Assembly (NCBI GenBank): GCA_963772225.1
Contig: CAVYWD010000001.1
Location: 930,001 to 994,000, forward strand
Reading direction: 5' to 3'
DNA from: CAVYWD01 sp963772225
GTDB taxonomy: Bacteria; Myxococcota; Myxococcia; Myxococcales; UBA5297
Length of the DNA: 64,000 nucleotides
Below are positions 17,068 through 25,882 of this stretch, in pieces. The notes below the pieces were generated by a model. That model had not been told where the DNA came from. It saw nothing but the letters and a program-made list of their open reading frames with translations, and ran no database searches. The position numbers and the translations under genes are program-made. Position 1 is the first letter of the stretch. Each line of letters starts with the position of its first letter.

Positions 17068-17967
17068 ATGAGCTTATTCGGAGATGTCGTGGGCCTTGCC
17101 GCGGGCGCCGCCGTCACGATGATGGGATGCCCCGAGTTTGCTAAGGCCGCCTATGACCTCGGCAAGGGTATCACAGACAATGGTGGCAAACTCGACGCGC
17201 AAACGCTCGAAAAGGCCGGCTTAGACGCCTTCACCGGCGGTATGGGCATCGGCGGTGGCGACATGCTCGGGATGGGCGGCGGCGACATGCTCGGGATGGG
17301 CGGCGGCGACATGCTCGGGATGGGCGGCGGCGACATGTCCGGGGTCGGCCAATATTTCAACAACCCCTCCATCATGGGCGGCGTCTCTCCTTTGACGATG
17401 TCGGCGTCCGGAATGCCGGGCTCGGAGGTTTGGGGCTCTCAGGTTCAACCCTGGACTCCGCAGAATTGGAGCCCGCAGCCCGTTGGGCTCGTCCCTGGGA
17501 CCTCTGTCTCCCCACCTGTGGACGGCATGGCAAAGTTCGTCTCCTCGGCGACAAGTCAAGCCAACCAGGTGCTGCAGCCATATGACCAGTCCAACTACAA
17601 CAGCCGGACCCCAGGTCAACAGACAAGCTACCGTAACATGGACATCGCGAGAAATCGCCTGGAGGATCTCCAGGACAAGATTGGCGCCCGCTCCGGCGAG
17701 GGCCTCGACCAGCGGATATCGACTATCGACGCTCGACTAGACCGAATCAACCGCCAAGAGCAAGGGGCGGCCATTCCACCGGGCAGCGATCACTATAAGT
17801 TCCTAGAGCACGAAAAGCACCACCTCGAACGAGAGAGGGCGCATTTGCAGTCCGCGGAAAACAACCCCATCGGCAACGTCGGCGGATTCAACCCAGGCGA
17901 TCCGTTTAGCATCTTTCAAACCCCCAGCATGTTCAACATTTCTTCGGGCTTTACCTTCAATCCTTGA
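17068..17967 (+). CDS. Repeat-containing protein, candidate secreted T3SS substrate
   Basis: A 299-residue protein with a good GGAGG before ATG 17068 (a GTG at 17032 lies upstream of that site). An N-terminal region with a small hydrophobic stretch (VVGLAAGAAVTMMG) is followed by four tandem GGGDMLGM-type repeats. A long Pro/Ser/Gln-rich part with many aromatic residues comes next, then a charged coiled coil (LEDLQDKIGARSGEGLDQRI, LEHEKHHLERERAHLQ). It has no Sec signal. Its place between two TPR chaperone-like genes suggests a substrate or translocator-like protein. Function inferred only. Confidence 0.55.
   Translation: MSLFGDVVGLAAGAAVTMMGCPEFAKAAYDLGKGITDNGGKLDAQTLEKAGLDAFTGGMGIGGGDMLGMGGGDMLGMGGGDMLGMGGGDMSGVGQYFNNPSIMGGVSPLTMSASGMPGSEVWGSQVQPWTPQNWSPQPVGLVPGTSVSPPVDGMAKFVSSATSQANQVLQPYDQSNYNSRTPGQQTSYRNMDIARNRLEDLQDKIGARSGEGLDQRISTIDARLDRINRQEQGAAIPPGSDHYKFLEHEKHHLERERAHLQSAENNPIGNVGGFNPGDPFSIFQTPSMFNISSGFTFNP
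17251..17346 (+). repeat. Four tandem 24-bp repeats inside the candidate substrate gene
   Basis: Units at 17251-17274, 17275-17298, 17299-17322 and 17323-17346. Units two and three are identical, unit one differs by one base, and unit four diverges at its end. Each encodes GGGDMLGM. In-frame unit gain or loss would change repeat number without breaking the gene. Confidence 0.9.
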
Positions 17968-18272
17968 GCCTCGCTATCGCCCCTTTCCACGCCCTGAATC
18001 GCCAGCCCAACAGCCCCTCGAGCCTCCATTGACCCGAGGCTCAGGGGACCCTACGTCGAGTCTCTCGGATTGGGGAGACAGCCCTGTTGGTGCGTACGTG
18101 AAGCGTCCAATACGCCGCCCCTTCCGAATCCGCCGATCATCAGCGGCCGCCGAACGTACGGTCCGACGCGGCGCGTGCTCTCCGGTTCGCTCGACGTGGA
18201 CAGAGCCCACCTGGTATGGCATGCTTGACAATCACTGGATTTGGGTTGCCAAGCTGCGGCGCCGGAGAATCG
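17968..18272. other. Gap between two genes of the SctV locus
   Basis: About 305 bp without a supported gene. A reading frame on each strand crosses it but shows no family features. TTGACA occurs at 18227-18232 without a matching -10. Start placement of the next gene at 18273 rests on GGAG 5 bp upstream. Confidence 0.4.
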
Positions 18273-19001
18273 ATGGTAGACCCCACTAAGACACAGCCCG
18301 CTCCCTCCGAAATTAGAGCTACCGTCCCGCCCGCGGAGATCCCGAACGTCCCGCCCGACCTGCCGCTGAATGACCTCGCAGGCATCAAGGCAAGTCAACT
18401 CCCAGGTGCATGTGGCAGAGCTTACCGGCTGCTCTCCGAAGGTAAGGTTGATCTCGCGAGAGAGGCCTTCGAGATCCTGGTCCTAATGGATCCGAGGATA
18501 GGTCCCTTCCACACCGGCCTCGGAAAGGCGCTGATGCAGGGGGCGGAGCTCGACGAGGCCATCGAGCAGTTCGACGCCGCGCTCAAAATAAGCGAGAACG
18601 ACGCGGTCGCAATGCTCTTCCGCGCCGAGGCGTACCTGCGCAAGGGCGAGCTCATGAAGGCTTGGCCCGACCTGAAGAAGATCATCGAAAACGACAAGGC
18701 GCTCAAAGCGGAGACCACTCGCCGGGCGCTGATGACCATCGTCGCGACGCTTCGAGAGATGGACAAGCGCGGAATCGTCCCTGGCGCCCTCGAGGACTTT
18801 CGCAGCGCGATCACCGAGAAGCTCGAGACGCTGAAGCCCAAGAAGCAGACTGAGCTCAGCGCCCCCAAGGCAGCAGCACAACGCGATCCCGCTACTCCAG
18901 CAACCCCCGCCGGCCCTGCCGCTCCCGCGCGCGCTCCGTTGCGAGCGGCCGCTGCGCCGAGGCCGACTGCGGCCGGCGACAAGGCAATGAAGCCCAAGTG
19001 A
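18273..19001 (+). CDS. TPR-domain protein of the SctV locus
   Basis: A 242-residue protein. A Pro-rich N-terminus precedes about three TPRs (AYRLLSEGKVDLAREAFEIL, GLGKALMQGAELDEAIEQFD, LFRAEAYLRKGELMKAWPDL). A helical segment follows and then an Ala/Pro-rich tail ending in KAMKPK. The first TPR resembles the chaperone-like protein at 16444. ATG 18273 follows GGAG; starting further upstream at 18216 would add an unlikely leader. It directly precedes sctV in the same direction. Likely a second chaperone or scaffold, inferred from context. Confidence 0.6.
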   Translation: MVDPTKTQPAPSEIRATVPPAEIPNVPPDLPLNDLAGIKASQLPGACGRAYRLLSEGKVDLAREAFEILVLMDPRIGPFHTGLGKALMQGAELDEAIEQFDAALKISENDAVAMLFRAEAYLRKGELMKAWPDLKKIIENDKALKAETTRRALMTIVATLREMDKRGIVPGALEDFRSAITEKLETLKPKKQTELSAPKAAAQRDPATPATPAGPAAPARAPLRAAAAPRPTAAGDKAMKPK

Positions 19002-19072
19002 AGCTCCGACGGCGCGTGGCGGCCCCGAATGCGTGGCCGCCGCCCCTGCCCCGCTCTCGTTGGAAACCCTGG

Positions 19073-19100
19073 TTGAGCGAGCGCCTCGATCCGCTACAAT
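19073..19100 (+). promoter_or_regulatory. Possible promoter of sctV
   Basis: TTGAGC (19073-19078) and TACAAT (19095-19100) separated by 16 bp, 29 bp before the GTG start. This would let sctV be expressed apart from the small genes upstream. Confidence 0.45.
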
Positions 19101-19129
19101 CCTGCCCTCTCCGTAGCGGAGGCCTCTAG

Positions 19130-21241
19130 GTGGACCTGAACTTCTCCCGCCTCGCCCGCAACACCGACATCCTGCTCGCCGTCGCCGTGGTGGGCATCGT
19201 CGGCATGCTGATCGTCCCGCTGCCGACGCCGCTGCTCGACATCCTCATCACCACCAACATCAGCATCTCGGTCATCCTGCTGCTGACGGCCATCTACGTC
19301 CCCAAGGCCCTCAAGGTCTCCGTCTACCCGACGCTGCTGCTCATCACCACGCTCTTCCGGCTCTCCCTCAACGTCTCCTCCACGCGCCTCATCCTCCTCC
19401 AGGCCAACGCCGGCGAGGTGATCAAGGCCTTCGGCCAGTTCGTGGTCCGCGGCAACTACATCGTCGGGGCTATCCTCTTCATCATCCTCACCCTCATCCA
19501 GTTCATCGTCATCGCCAAGGGCAGCGAGCGCGTCGCCGAGGTGGCCGCGCGCTTCACCCTCGACGCCATGCCCGGCAAGCAGATGTCCATCGACGCCGAC
19601 ATGCGCTCGGGCGCCATTGACCAAGACGAGGGCAAGCGCCGCCGCCGCGACTTGGAGCGGGAGAGCGCCCTGTTCGGCGCCATGGACGGCGCCATGAAGT
19701 TCGTCAAGGGCGACACCATCGCCAGCATGATCATCGCCGCCATCAACATCGTCGGCGGCCTCCTCATCGGCGTCACCCAGCGCGGCATGGACGTCGGCGA
19801 TGCCGCGAAGCTCTACACCGTCCTCACCATCGGCGACGGCCTGGTCTCCACCATCCCCGCGCTGCTCATCTCCACCTCCGCCGGCGTCATCGTCACCCGC
19901 GTCCAAGGCGAGGAGGAAGGCGCGCACCTGGGCAAGGACGTCGCCACCCAGCTCACGAGCCAGCCCCGCGCCATCGCGCTCGCCGCCGCGCTGCTCATCA
20001 TCCTGGCCATGGTGCCCGGCCTGCCCACCTTCCCATTCCTCGCCCTCGGCTCCGTGGCCGGGACCGGCGGCTACCTCCTGCTCCGAAAGAAGGAGGCGCC
20101 CGGCCCCGAGGCTACTGAGGAGGCCGCGGACGCGAAGGCCGAGGCGAAAGCCATCGAGCCCAAGCCGAAGGCGCCGGCGAACCCCGACAGCGAGATCTTC
20201 GTGCCGGTGGTCACCCCCATCGTGCTTGAGGTCTCCGACGCCCTCGTCCCGTTCGTGGACTCCCGACAGGACAACGGCAAGTTCCTCTTCGAGCTCGTCC
20301 CCTTCATGCGCGACGGCCTCTTCGTCGAGCTGGGCGTGCGCTTCCCCGGCGTCCGCGCCCGCGGCAACCCGAGCCTCCCGCCGGGCGGCTACATCATCCA
20401 AATCGGCGAAGTCCCGGTCGCCACCGCGCGCCTCAACCTGGGCCAGGTGCTGGTGAACGACACCGTCGACCGCCTCCAGCTCATGGGCATCCAGGGCGTC
20501 GAGACCCGCAACCCAGCCACCCACCAGCCCTGCGCCTGGGTCGACGCCGAGCACAAGCCCCTGCTCGACGGCACCGGCCTCACCACCTGGGACACCCCCA
20601 GCTACCTCCTGCTGCACCTCTCCTCGGTCCTGCGCCGCAACGCCCGCGAGTTCCTCGGCATCCAGGAGGTCCAGTCGGGGCTCGACCAGCTCGAGAAGGC
20701 CTTCCCCGCACTCGTGAAGGAGTGCGTGCCCAAGGTCGTCAACCTCATCAAGCTCACCGACATCATGCAGCGCCTGGTCGAGGAGGAGATCAGCGTCCGC
20801 GACTTCCGCGGCGTCCTCCAGGCGCTGGCCGAGCGCGGCCAGGTCGAGACCGACACGGTGATGCTCACCGAGCACGTCCGCTCGTCGATGAAGCGCTACG
20901 TCAGCAACAAATACGCGCGCGGCTCGGGGACGCTCGTCGTCTACCTGCTCGACCCGCAAATCGAGGAAGCCTTCCGCGGCGCCATCAAGCACACCTCGGC
21001 CGGGAGCCACCTCGCCCTGGAGCCCGAGCTGGCGCAGGACATCCTCACCGCCGTGCGCAAAGAGGTCGGCAATTTGCCACCGTCGGCGCAACGGCCGGTC
21101 ATCCTCACGGCCATGGACATCCGGCGCTACGTGAGAAAGCTGCTCGAGTACGAGTTCCTGCCGCCCTTCAGCGTGGTGAGCTACCAGGAGCTGTCGCCGG
21201 AGATGAACATCCAGCCAGTCGCGCGCATCTCCATCGCCTAG
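19130..21241 (+). CDS. sctV: Type III secretion export gate protein SctV (FlhA/YscV/InvA family)
   Basis: A 703-residue family member. The N-terminal membrane domain has about eight segments (DILLAVAVVGIVGMLIVPLP, FVVRGNYIVGAILFIILTLI) and the cytoplasmic FHIPEP-type signature region (KGSERVAEVAARFTLDAMPG, KQMSIDADMRSG). A Pro/Lys-rich linker follows, then the nonameric cytoplasmic ring domain to the C-terminus (VVSYQELSPEMNIQPVARIS). It forms the export gate that receives substrates and chaperones. GTG 19130 follows GCGGAGG. The second half of the membrane domain and ring are complete, so it is not a fragment. No sctR, S, T, U, N, J, C or Q is within the window. FlhA of a flagellum is the alternative, but there are no flagellar genes here. 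Confidence 0.88.
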   Translation: MDLNFSRLARNTDILLAVAVVGIVGMLIVPLPTPLLDILITTNISISVILLLTAIYVPKALKVSVYPTLLLITTLFRLSLNVSSTRLILLQANAGEVIKAFGQFVVRGNYIVGAILFIILTLIQFIVIAKGSERVAEVAARFTLDAMPGKQMSIDADMRSGAIDQDEGKRRRRDLERESALFGAMDGAMKFVKGDTIASMIIAAINIVGGLLIGVTQRGMDVGDAAKLYTVLTIGDGLVSTIPALLISTSAGVIVTRVQGEEEGAHLGKDVATQLTSQPRAIALAAALLIILAMVPGLPTFPFLALGSVAGTGGYLLLRKKEAPGPEATEEAADAKAEAKAIEPKPKAPANPDSEIFVPVVTPIVLEVSDALVPFVDSRQDNGKFLFELVPFMRDGLFVELGVRFPGVRARGNPSLPPGGYIIQIGEVPVATARLNLGQVLVNDTVDRLQLMGIQGVETRNPATHQPCAWVDAEHKPLLDGTGLTTWDTPSYLLLHLSSVLRRNAREFLGIQEVQSGLDQLEKAFPALVKECVPKVVNLIKLTDIMQRLVEEEISVRDFRGVLQALAERGQVETDTVMLTEHVRSSMKRYVSNKYARGSGTLVVYLLDPQIEEAFRGAIKHTSAGSHLALEPELAQDILTAVRKEVGNLPPSAQRPVILTAMDIRRYVRKLLEYEFLPPFSVVSYQELSPEMNIQPVARISIA

Positions 21242-21265
21242 CTTTAGTTTGAGACAAAAAGGTCC

Positions 21266-21313
21266 CCTCACCCCCTGCCCCTCCCCGCTCGCGGGGAGGG
21301 GCAGGGGGTGAGG
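21266..21313. repeat. 23-bp perfect inverted repeat, C/G-rich intergenic family, copy 1
   Basis: Two 23-bp arms, perfectly complementary, around a 2-base loop (TC), just behind the sctV stop. The arm starts CCTCACCCCCTGCCCC. It could end transcription of sctV, but there is no T run after it. Related sequences lie at 23366-23391 and 43077-43110. Confidence 0.8.
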
Positions 21314-21447
21314 AACCTAGCCCAGCGGCGCGCTCCGCGGCGTTGATTGGATATCAATAGTATTACAAATACGCCGACTATTTGGAAGCTTGTTTCTTTC
21401 GTCGCTTTTGGGCCCAATCGCGCGCATCCGCAGAAGGAGGATGCCCC

Positions 21448-23412
21448 TTGGCCCCGCCGAGCCCCGCGAACCAGCGCCGCCTGTCCGAAGAGCTCCGCAT
21501 CGCCGAGGCGGCCGCCCGCCTTGCCCCGGGCGCGCGGCCGCCCTACTTCGCCCGCATCAGCCTCCAATCCGCCGGCCGAACGAGCCACGTCCTCCTGGCC
21601 CGCGGGCCGCGCGCTGGCGCCGACCTCGCCTGGGTCGACTGGGCCTCCGCCCCGCTCGCGGAAGTGTTCTTCAGCTGCAAAGAGGGAGAGTTCTATGAGC
21701 TCCAAGTAGCCGGACGAACCGCCGCGGGCACTCTCGTGGAGAGGACGCTCGTCGGTTTCTCGGACGGCGCCCTCTCATGGGTGCAGACCGACGACGCGCT
21801 GCTCATGCGCGTCGAGGGTGGATGGGACGAGCAGCCAATCGCCCGTCGCCTTTCGCCCCGCCCGCCGTCGCTGCGGGCGCTCGCGGATGCCGCGCTCGAG
21901 CTCCGCCTCGACGACGTCCAGCGCCGCGCGGTCGAGCTCCCCCTGGGCAGGGACCTCCTCATTCTGGGCGAGGCAGGCTGCGGCAAGACCACGGTCGCGT
22001 TGCACCGGCTGGCCCACCTCCGCAAGCGCTCGGCGCGGCCGCTGCGGACGGCGGTGATCGTTCCGACCGAGGGACTGCGCCGCCTCATCGAGCAGCTCCT
22101 TGCGCGCCTGGGCGCCGGCGACGTGGAGGTGGCGCTGTACGACGCCTGGGCGGGGCGCCAGGCGCGCCGCACCTTTGCGGACGTGCCCGCGCGCGAGAGC
22201 GCCGGCGCGCCCGGCGGCTGCGTCCAGCTCAAGCGCGACCCCGCCGTGCGCCAGGCGCTGAAGGAGCTCGCGGCAAGGCCCATGGCCGTCCCCGACGAAG
22301 ACGAAGAGGAGCGCGCCGAGCCGCCCACCGCGCGCGCCTGCGCGTCCCGCGAGGACCTTCACCACCTCTTCGGCGACCTGGCGCTCTTGGCGGGAATCGT
22401 CTCCGGCGCAAAGGGGCGCATCTCACAGCCCGCGATCGCCGAGACCTTCGAGCACACCCGCGTCCAGTTCAGCGCGGCGGCCGAGGAGGAGCTCGCGCAC
22501 GTCGACGCCGCGCGCCTGCGGACGCTCGACGGCCTGAGCCTCGACGAGGGCACGCCCATGGAGGACGCAGGGAGCATCGACGCCGAGGACTACGCCGTGC
22601 TCTTCGAGCTCGACCGCCTCCGGTCTCAGCGCCTCGGCCGGCGGCCCGCTCGACCGCCGAGCTACGACCTCCTGGTCATCGACGAGGCGCAGGAGCTCGC
22701 GCCCCTCGAGCTCGCGCTCGTGGGCCGCAGCCTGTCGCCTTCGGGCACCGCCATTATTGCGGGCGACGCGCAGCAGCAGGTGGACCCAACCGCCTCGTTC
22801 GCGGGCTGGGAGCGGGCGCTGCGCGACCTGGGCCGGAGCACGTGCGAGACGGTGAATTTGGACGTCGGCTACCGCTGCCCGCCGCCGGTCGCCGAGCTCG
22901 CGCGGCGCGTAGCCCGGCTTCCCACTGCCGAAATCGGGCCGCTGCCCGAGTCGCCGCAGGTCGTTCGAGCGACCTTCGCGAGCGAGTGCCACCTGGTTGC
23001 CTGGCTCACCGAGGAGCTCCAGGCCGTTCAGGAGGCGGACGCCGCCATCTCCGTCGCCATCATCCTGCGCAGCCCGGAGCCGGCAATGCGCCTGGCGAAG
23101 CTCCTGCGGCGCGGCCTGTACCTCCGGACGGCGCTCGACGGCCGCTTCGACTTCTCGGCCGGCCTGTGCGTCACCTGCGTCCAGGAGGTGAAGGGACTCG
23201 AGTTCGACACGGTGATCATCCCGGACGCGACGCCGGCCGCCTACCCGGGCGACGCCGCGTCGCGGCGCGCGCTCTACGTCGCGATCACGCGCGCCACGCG
23301 GCAGCTCGCGCTGGGCACGGATGCGGGCTGGTCGCCAATCCTCGAGGGGGCCCTCTCCCTCTTCGCCCCCTCCCCGCAAGCGCGGAGGGGGTCGGGGGGT
23401 GAGGTCGGCTAG
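21448..23412 (+). CDS. Superfamily 1 DNA helicase (UvrD/HelD-like)
   Basis: A 654-residue protein with all SF1A landmarks: Walker A ILGEAGCGKTTVALHRL (about 170), motif II LLVIDEAQEL, motif III AIIAGDAQQQ, motif IV NLDVGYRCPPPV, motif V VKGLEFDTVIIP and motif VI LYVAITRATRQL. An extra N-terminal domain of about 150 residues precedes Walker A, and the region between motifs I and II is long, more like HelD-type than UvrD. HelD proteins recycle stalled RNA polymerase; that role is possible. TTG 21448 is chosen because AAGGAGG lies 7 bp before it. The C-terminal tail is encoded by a C/G-rich repeat. Confidence 0.8.
   Translation: MAPPSPANQRRLSEELRIAEAAARLAPGARPPYFARISLQSAGRTSHVLLARGPRAGADLAWVDWASAPLAEVFFSCKEGEFYELQVAGRTAAGTLVERTLVGFSDGALSWVQTDDALLMRVEGGWDEQPIARRLSPRPPSLRALADAALELRLDDVQRRAVELPLGRDLLILGEAGCGKTTVALHRLAHLRKRSARPLRTAVIVPTEGLRRLIEQLLARLGAGDVEVALYDAWAGRQARRTFADVPARESAGAPGGCVQLKRDPAVRQALKELAARPMAVPDEDEEERAEPPTARACASREDLHHLFGDLALLAGIVSGAKGRISQPAIAETFEHTRVQFSAAAEEELAHVDAARLRTLDGLSLDEGTPMEDAGSIDAEDYAVLFELDRLRSQRLGRRPARPPSYDLLVIDEAQELAPLELALVGRSLSPSGTAIIAGDAQQQVDPTASFAGWERALRDLGRSTCETVNLDVGYRCPPPVAELARRVARLPTAEIGPLPESPQVVRATFASECHLVAWLTEELQAVQEADAAISVAIILRSPEPAMRLAKLLRRGLYLRTALDGRFDFSAGLCVTCVQEVKGLEFDTVIIPDATPAAYPGDAASRRALYVAITRATRQLALGTDAGWSPILEGALSLFAPSPQARRGSGGEVG
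23366..23391. repeat. C/G-rich palindromic repeat, copy 2, inside a gene end
   Basis: Arms of 12 bp with one mismatch around AA, followed by a GGGGGGTGAGG extension like copy 1. It supplies the final codons of the helicase gene, so it probably inserted over the original 3' end. Confidence 0.6.
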
Positions 23413-23642
23413 GGCACTCGCCGATCCGGCGCGATCCCGCTGGGGAGCAGGCCGCTCTCCGGCCCGGACGACGGCCTGCACTGGCAGACCTCGCAGCCTC
23501 GCTCGCGATCCATGGAGCACTCCGGCGCAGTGGCGCAGCGGAGGTCGCGGTACTCGGGGCACGCCGTCCTGCTCTTCGACAGCTGGGCGCAGCCGCCCAG
23601 GAGCGCCACCGCCAGGAACAGCCCGATTCGGGTCAAGGTCAC
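23409..23642 (-). CDS. Small Cys-rich lipoprotein
   Basis: A 77-residue protein with a lipoprotein signal: hydrophobic segment LFLAVALLGGC with the lipobox Cys, then several Cys in pairs (RTACPEYRDLRCATAPECSM, GCEVCQC). The Cys spacing suggests disulfides in the periplasm or at the outer membrane. Its end overlaps the convergent helicase stop by 4 bp. Not recognised further. Confidence 0.6.
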   Translation of the reverse strand: MTLTRIGLFLAVALLGGCAQLSKSRTACPEYRDLRCATAPECSMDRERGCEVCQCRPSSGPESGLLPSGIAPDRRVP

Positions 23643-23692
23643 CTCCGCGCGTACCGTCCGAGCCCCAAGGCTACCATCCCAGGTTCGCGCGT

Positions 23693-24454
23693 CTACCAGG
23701 TGTCCGCCCAGGTCCGGGCCAGCTTCTGCCGAAAGGTGGCGAGGTCGTCGCCGCCGTGGATCACCGTGCGGAAGAGCGCGTAGCGACCACCCAACCCGCC
23801 GGCGCCCGCCACCGCGGCGCGGTAGCCGGCCTTGCGGACCTCGTCCATGGCCGCGGCGGAGACGCTGTTCTTCGGATAGGCGAAGAACGACGCGCCGATT
23901 CCGAGCTCCTCTTCGATTCGCCGCTTCGAGTCGACGACCTCCTGCCGGGCCTGGGCGAGCGGAATCATCGCCAGCTCCGGGTGCGTGACAGAGTGGGAGC
24001 CGACCTGGATCACGCCGGAGGCGGACATCTCCTGGAGCTCGGGCCAGATGAGCATGGGAATCTCGATGGAGCCGACTCCCACGTTCCAGGGAATCCGATG
24101 CGCCGCGTCGGGGCCCATGGCATCGGTCACGACGAAGACCTCGGCCTTCAGGCCGCGCTCGCGGAGGATGGGAAACGCGTGGTCATAGACCCCCTGCGCG
24201 CCGTCGTCGAAGGTGATGACCACCGGCCGCTCGGGGAGGTCCCGCTTGCCGTCGAGGTGATCGCACAGCTCGTCCAAGCTGAGCGCGGTGTACCCAAGCC
24301 GCTTCAGCTCGTCCATGTGCGACTGGAACGTCGCGGAACTCATGTCCCAAGGCAGGCCGGTGTTCGCGTCGAACCAGTGGTACTGGAGGATGGGCACCTC
24401 GCTGGAGCAGGCGCTCAAAAGGCACGCGCCGAGCAACGCTCCCCATCGCCGCAC
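23693..24454 (-). CDS. Polysaccharide deacetylase family lipoprotein (NodB-type)
   Basis: A 253-residue protein with a lipobox signal (LLGACLLSAC). The NodB domain shows the catalytic and metal motif ITFDDGAQGVYDHAFP and the second metal motif GSHSVTHPEL, with SFFAYPKNSVS later. The fold resembles the N-deacetylase part of PgaB-type proteins, which trim exported poly-N-acetylglucosamine. GTG 24454 follows GGAGG; an upstream GTG at 24478 lies before that site. It lies 31 bp behind glgC in the same direction. Confidence 0.82.
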   Translation of the reverse strand: MRRWGALLGACLLSACSSEVPILQYHWFDANTGLPWDMSSATFQSHMDELKRLGYTALSLDELCDHLDGKRDLPERPVVITFDDGAQGVYDHAFPILRERGLKAEVFVVTDAMGPDAAHRIPWNVGVGSIEIPMLIWPELQEMSASGVIQVGSHSVTHPELAMIPLAQARQEVVDSKRRIEEELGIGASFFAYPKNSVSAAAMDEVRKAGYRAAVAGAGGLGGRYALFRTVIHGGDDLATFRQKLARTWADTW

Positions 24455-24485
24455 GTTGACACACCCTCCGGGTCGCACGAGTGGC

Positions 24486-25727
24486 TTACTCCTTCTCTAC
24501 CTTGGTGCCCTTGGGGATCACCACGATGCCGCTCTCGGTGACGTGGAAGCGCCGCCGGTCGTCCTCCGGGTTGAAGCCGATGATCATCCCGGGCGGGATC
24601 TCCACGTTCTTGTCGATGATGGCCCGCCGCACCCGCGCGCGGCGCCCGATATTCACGCCCTCGAAGAGAATGGATTCCTCCACGTACGAGAACGAGTTGA
24701 TGCGGACCGCGGGCGAAAGAATGCACTTGTGCACGTGGCCGCCGGAGATGATGCACCCTTCGCTCACCAGCGAGTCGGTGGCGCGCCCGACGCGGTCATG
24801 CGTCATGTCGAAGAAGACGAACTTCGCGGGCGGGTGCGCCTGGACAGACGTGTAGACCGGCCAGCGCTCGTTGTACAGGTTGAAGACCGGGTCGACCTGG
24901 ATGAGGTCCATGTTGCTCTGGAAGTAGGTGTCGATGGTCCCCACGTCCCGCCAGTACCCGCGCTCCTTGTCGGTCTGGCCGGGGATCTTGTTGGTCATGA
25001 AGTCGTAGACGTAGGTCTTCTCCGACCGGAACATCTCCGTGATGATCGACTTGCCGAAGTCGTGCGCGCTCTCGGGGCGCCGCGCGTCGCGCAGCACCTC
25101 CTGGACGAGGGCCTCGGTGGTGAAGGCGTAGTTGCCCATGGAGGCCAGGCACAGGTCCTTGCTTCCGGGCATGGTCTTGGCGTCTTCGGGCTTGGGCTTC
25201 TCGACGAAGCCCACCATCTTGCCCTCCTGGTTCACCTCGATGATCCCGAAGCTCCTGGACTGCGAGATGGGCACGGGGATGGCCGCGACGGTGCAGTCCG
25301 CCCCCTTCTCCCGGTGGAACTTGAGCATCTGCCGCACGTCCATGCGGTAGACATTGTCCGCGCCGAAGACGAAGACGTACTCCGGGTCTTCGTCGGTGAT
25401 CAGGTTCAGGTTCTGGTAGATGGCGTCCGCCGAGCCCTTGAACCAATCGGTGCCCGTGCGCATCTGGGCGGGGACCGTCTCCACGTAGTGGCCGAGCATG
25501 TCGGACAGACGCCAGGCGCGCGCCAAGTGCGTGTTGAGCGAGTCGCTCTTGTATTGCGTCAGGACCTTGATCTGTAAGACACCGGAATTGGCGAAGTTGC
25601 TCAAGACGAAATCGATGACCCGATAGCGCCCGCCGAAGGGGACCGCGGGCTTGGCGCGGTCGCGCGTGAGCGGATCGAGGCGCTCGCCGCGCCCGCCGGC
25701 GAGTACCATCGCAAGCAATCTGGCCAT
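24486..25727 (-). CDS. glgC: Glucose-1-phosphate adenylyltransferase
   Basis: A 413-residue ADP-glucose pyrophosphorylase that makes the glycogen precursor ADP-glucose. Signatures are VLAGGRGERLDPLTRDRAKP (nucleotide binding), the substrate region VGFVEKPKPED and YWRDVGTIDTY, and the C-terminal left-handed beta helix (VEESILFEGVNIGRRARVRR, IPPGMIIGF). ATG 25727 follows GGAGG. Upstream is a pilus-type N-domain protein and downstream a polysaccharide deacetylase, all on one strand. No other glycogen gene is seen here. Confidence 0.95.
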   Translation of the reverse strand: MARLLAMVLAGGRGERLDPLTRDRAKPAVPFGGRYRVIDFVLSNFANSGVLQIKVLTQYKSDSLNTHLARAWRLSDMLGHYVETVPAQMRTGTDWFKGSADAIYQNLNLITDEDPEYVFVFGADNVYRMDVRQMLKFHREKGADCTVAAIPVPISQSRSFGIIEVNQEGKMVGFVEKPKPEDAKTMPGSKDLCLASMGNYAFTTEALVQEVLRDARRPESAHDFGKSIITEMFRSEKTYVYDFMTNKIPGQTDKERGYWRDVGTIDTYFQSNMDLIQVDPVFNLYNERWPVYTSVQAHPPAKFVFFDMTHDRVGRATDSLVSEGCIISGGHVHKCILSPAVRINSFSYVEESILFEGVNIGRRARVRRAIIDKNVEIPPGMIIGFNPEDDRRRFHVTESGIVVIPKGTKVEKE

Positions 25728-25882
25728 TTCTAGGGGCCTCCGTTGAAAGTGCTCGATGCGATCCGAGGCTATTCCCGTGCCCCAGGGGGCGCAACAAATC
25801 CGCCGCGAGGACGAGGGCCCATTGGACCAGAAGCCAACGGCCCGGCTCGCCGGCGCCGAAGGCAACTTGTCCAATGCGAAAC

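Noticed and set aside
18216..18272. Possible upstream start of the TPR protein (MACLTITGFG)
   Set aside because: No ribosome site there, whereas ATG 18273 has GGAG at 5 bp.
21777..23402. 541-residue plus-strand frame within the helicase
   Set aside because: Overlaps the helicase in another frame and has an Arg/Ala/Pro composition; no motif.
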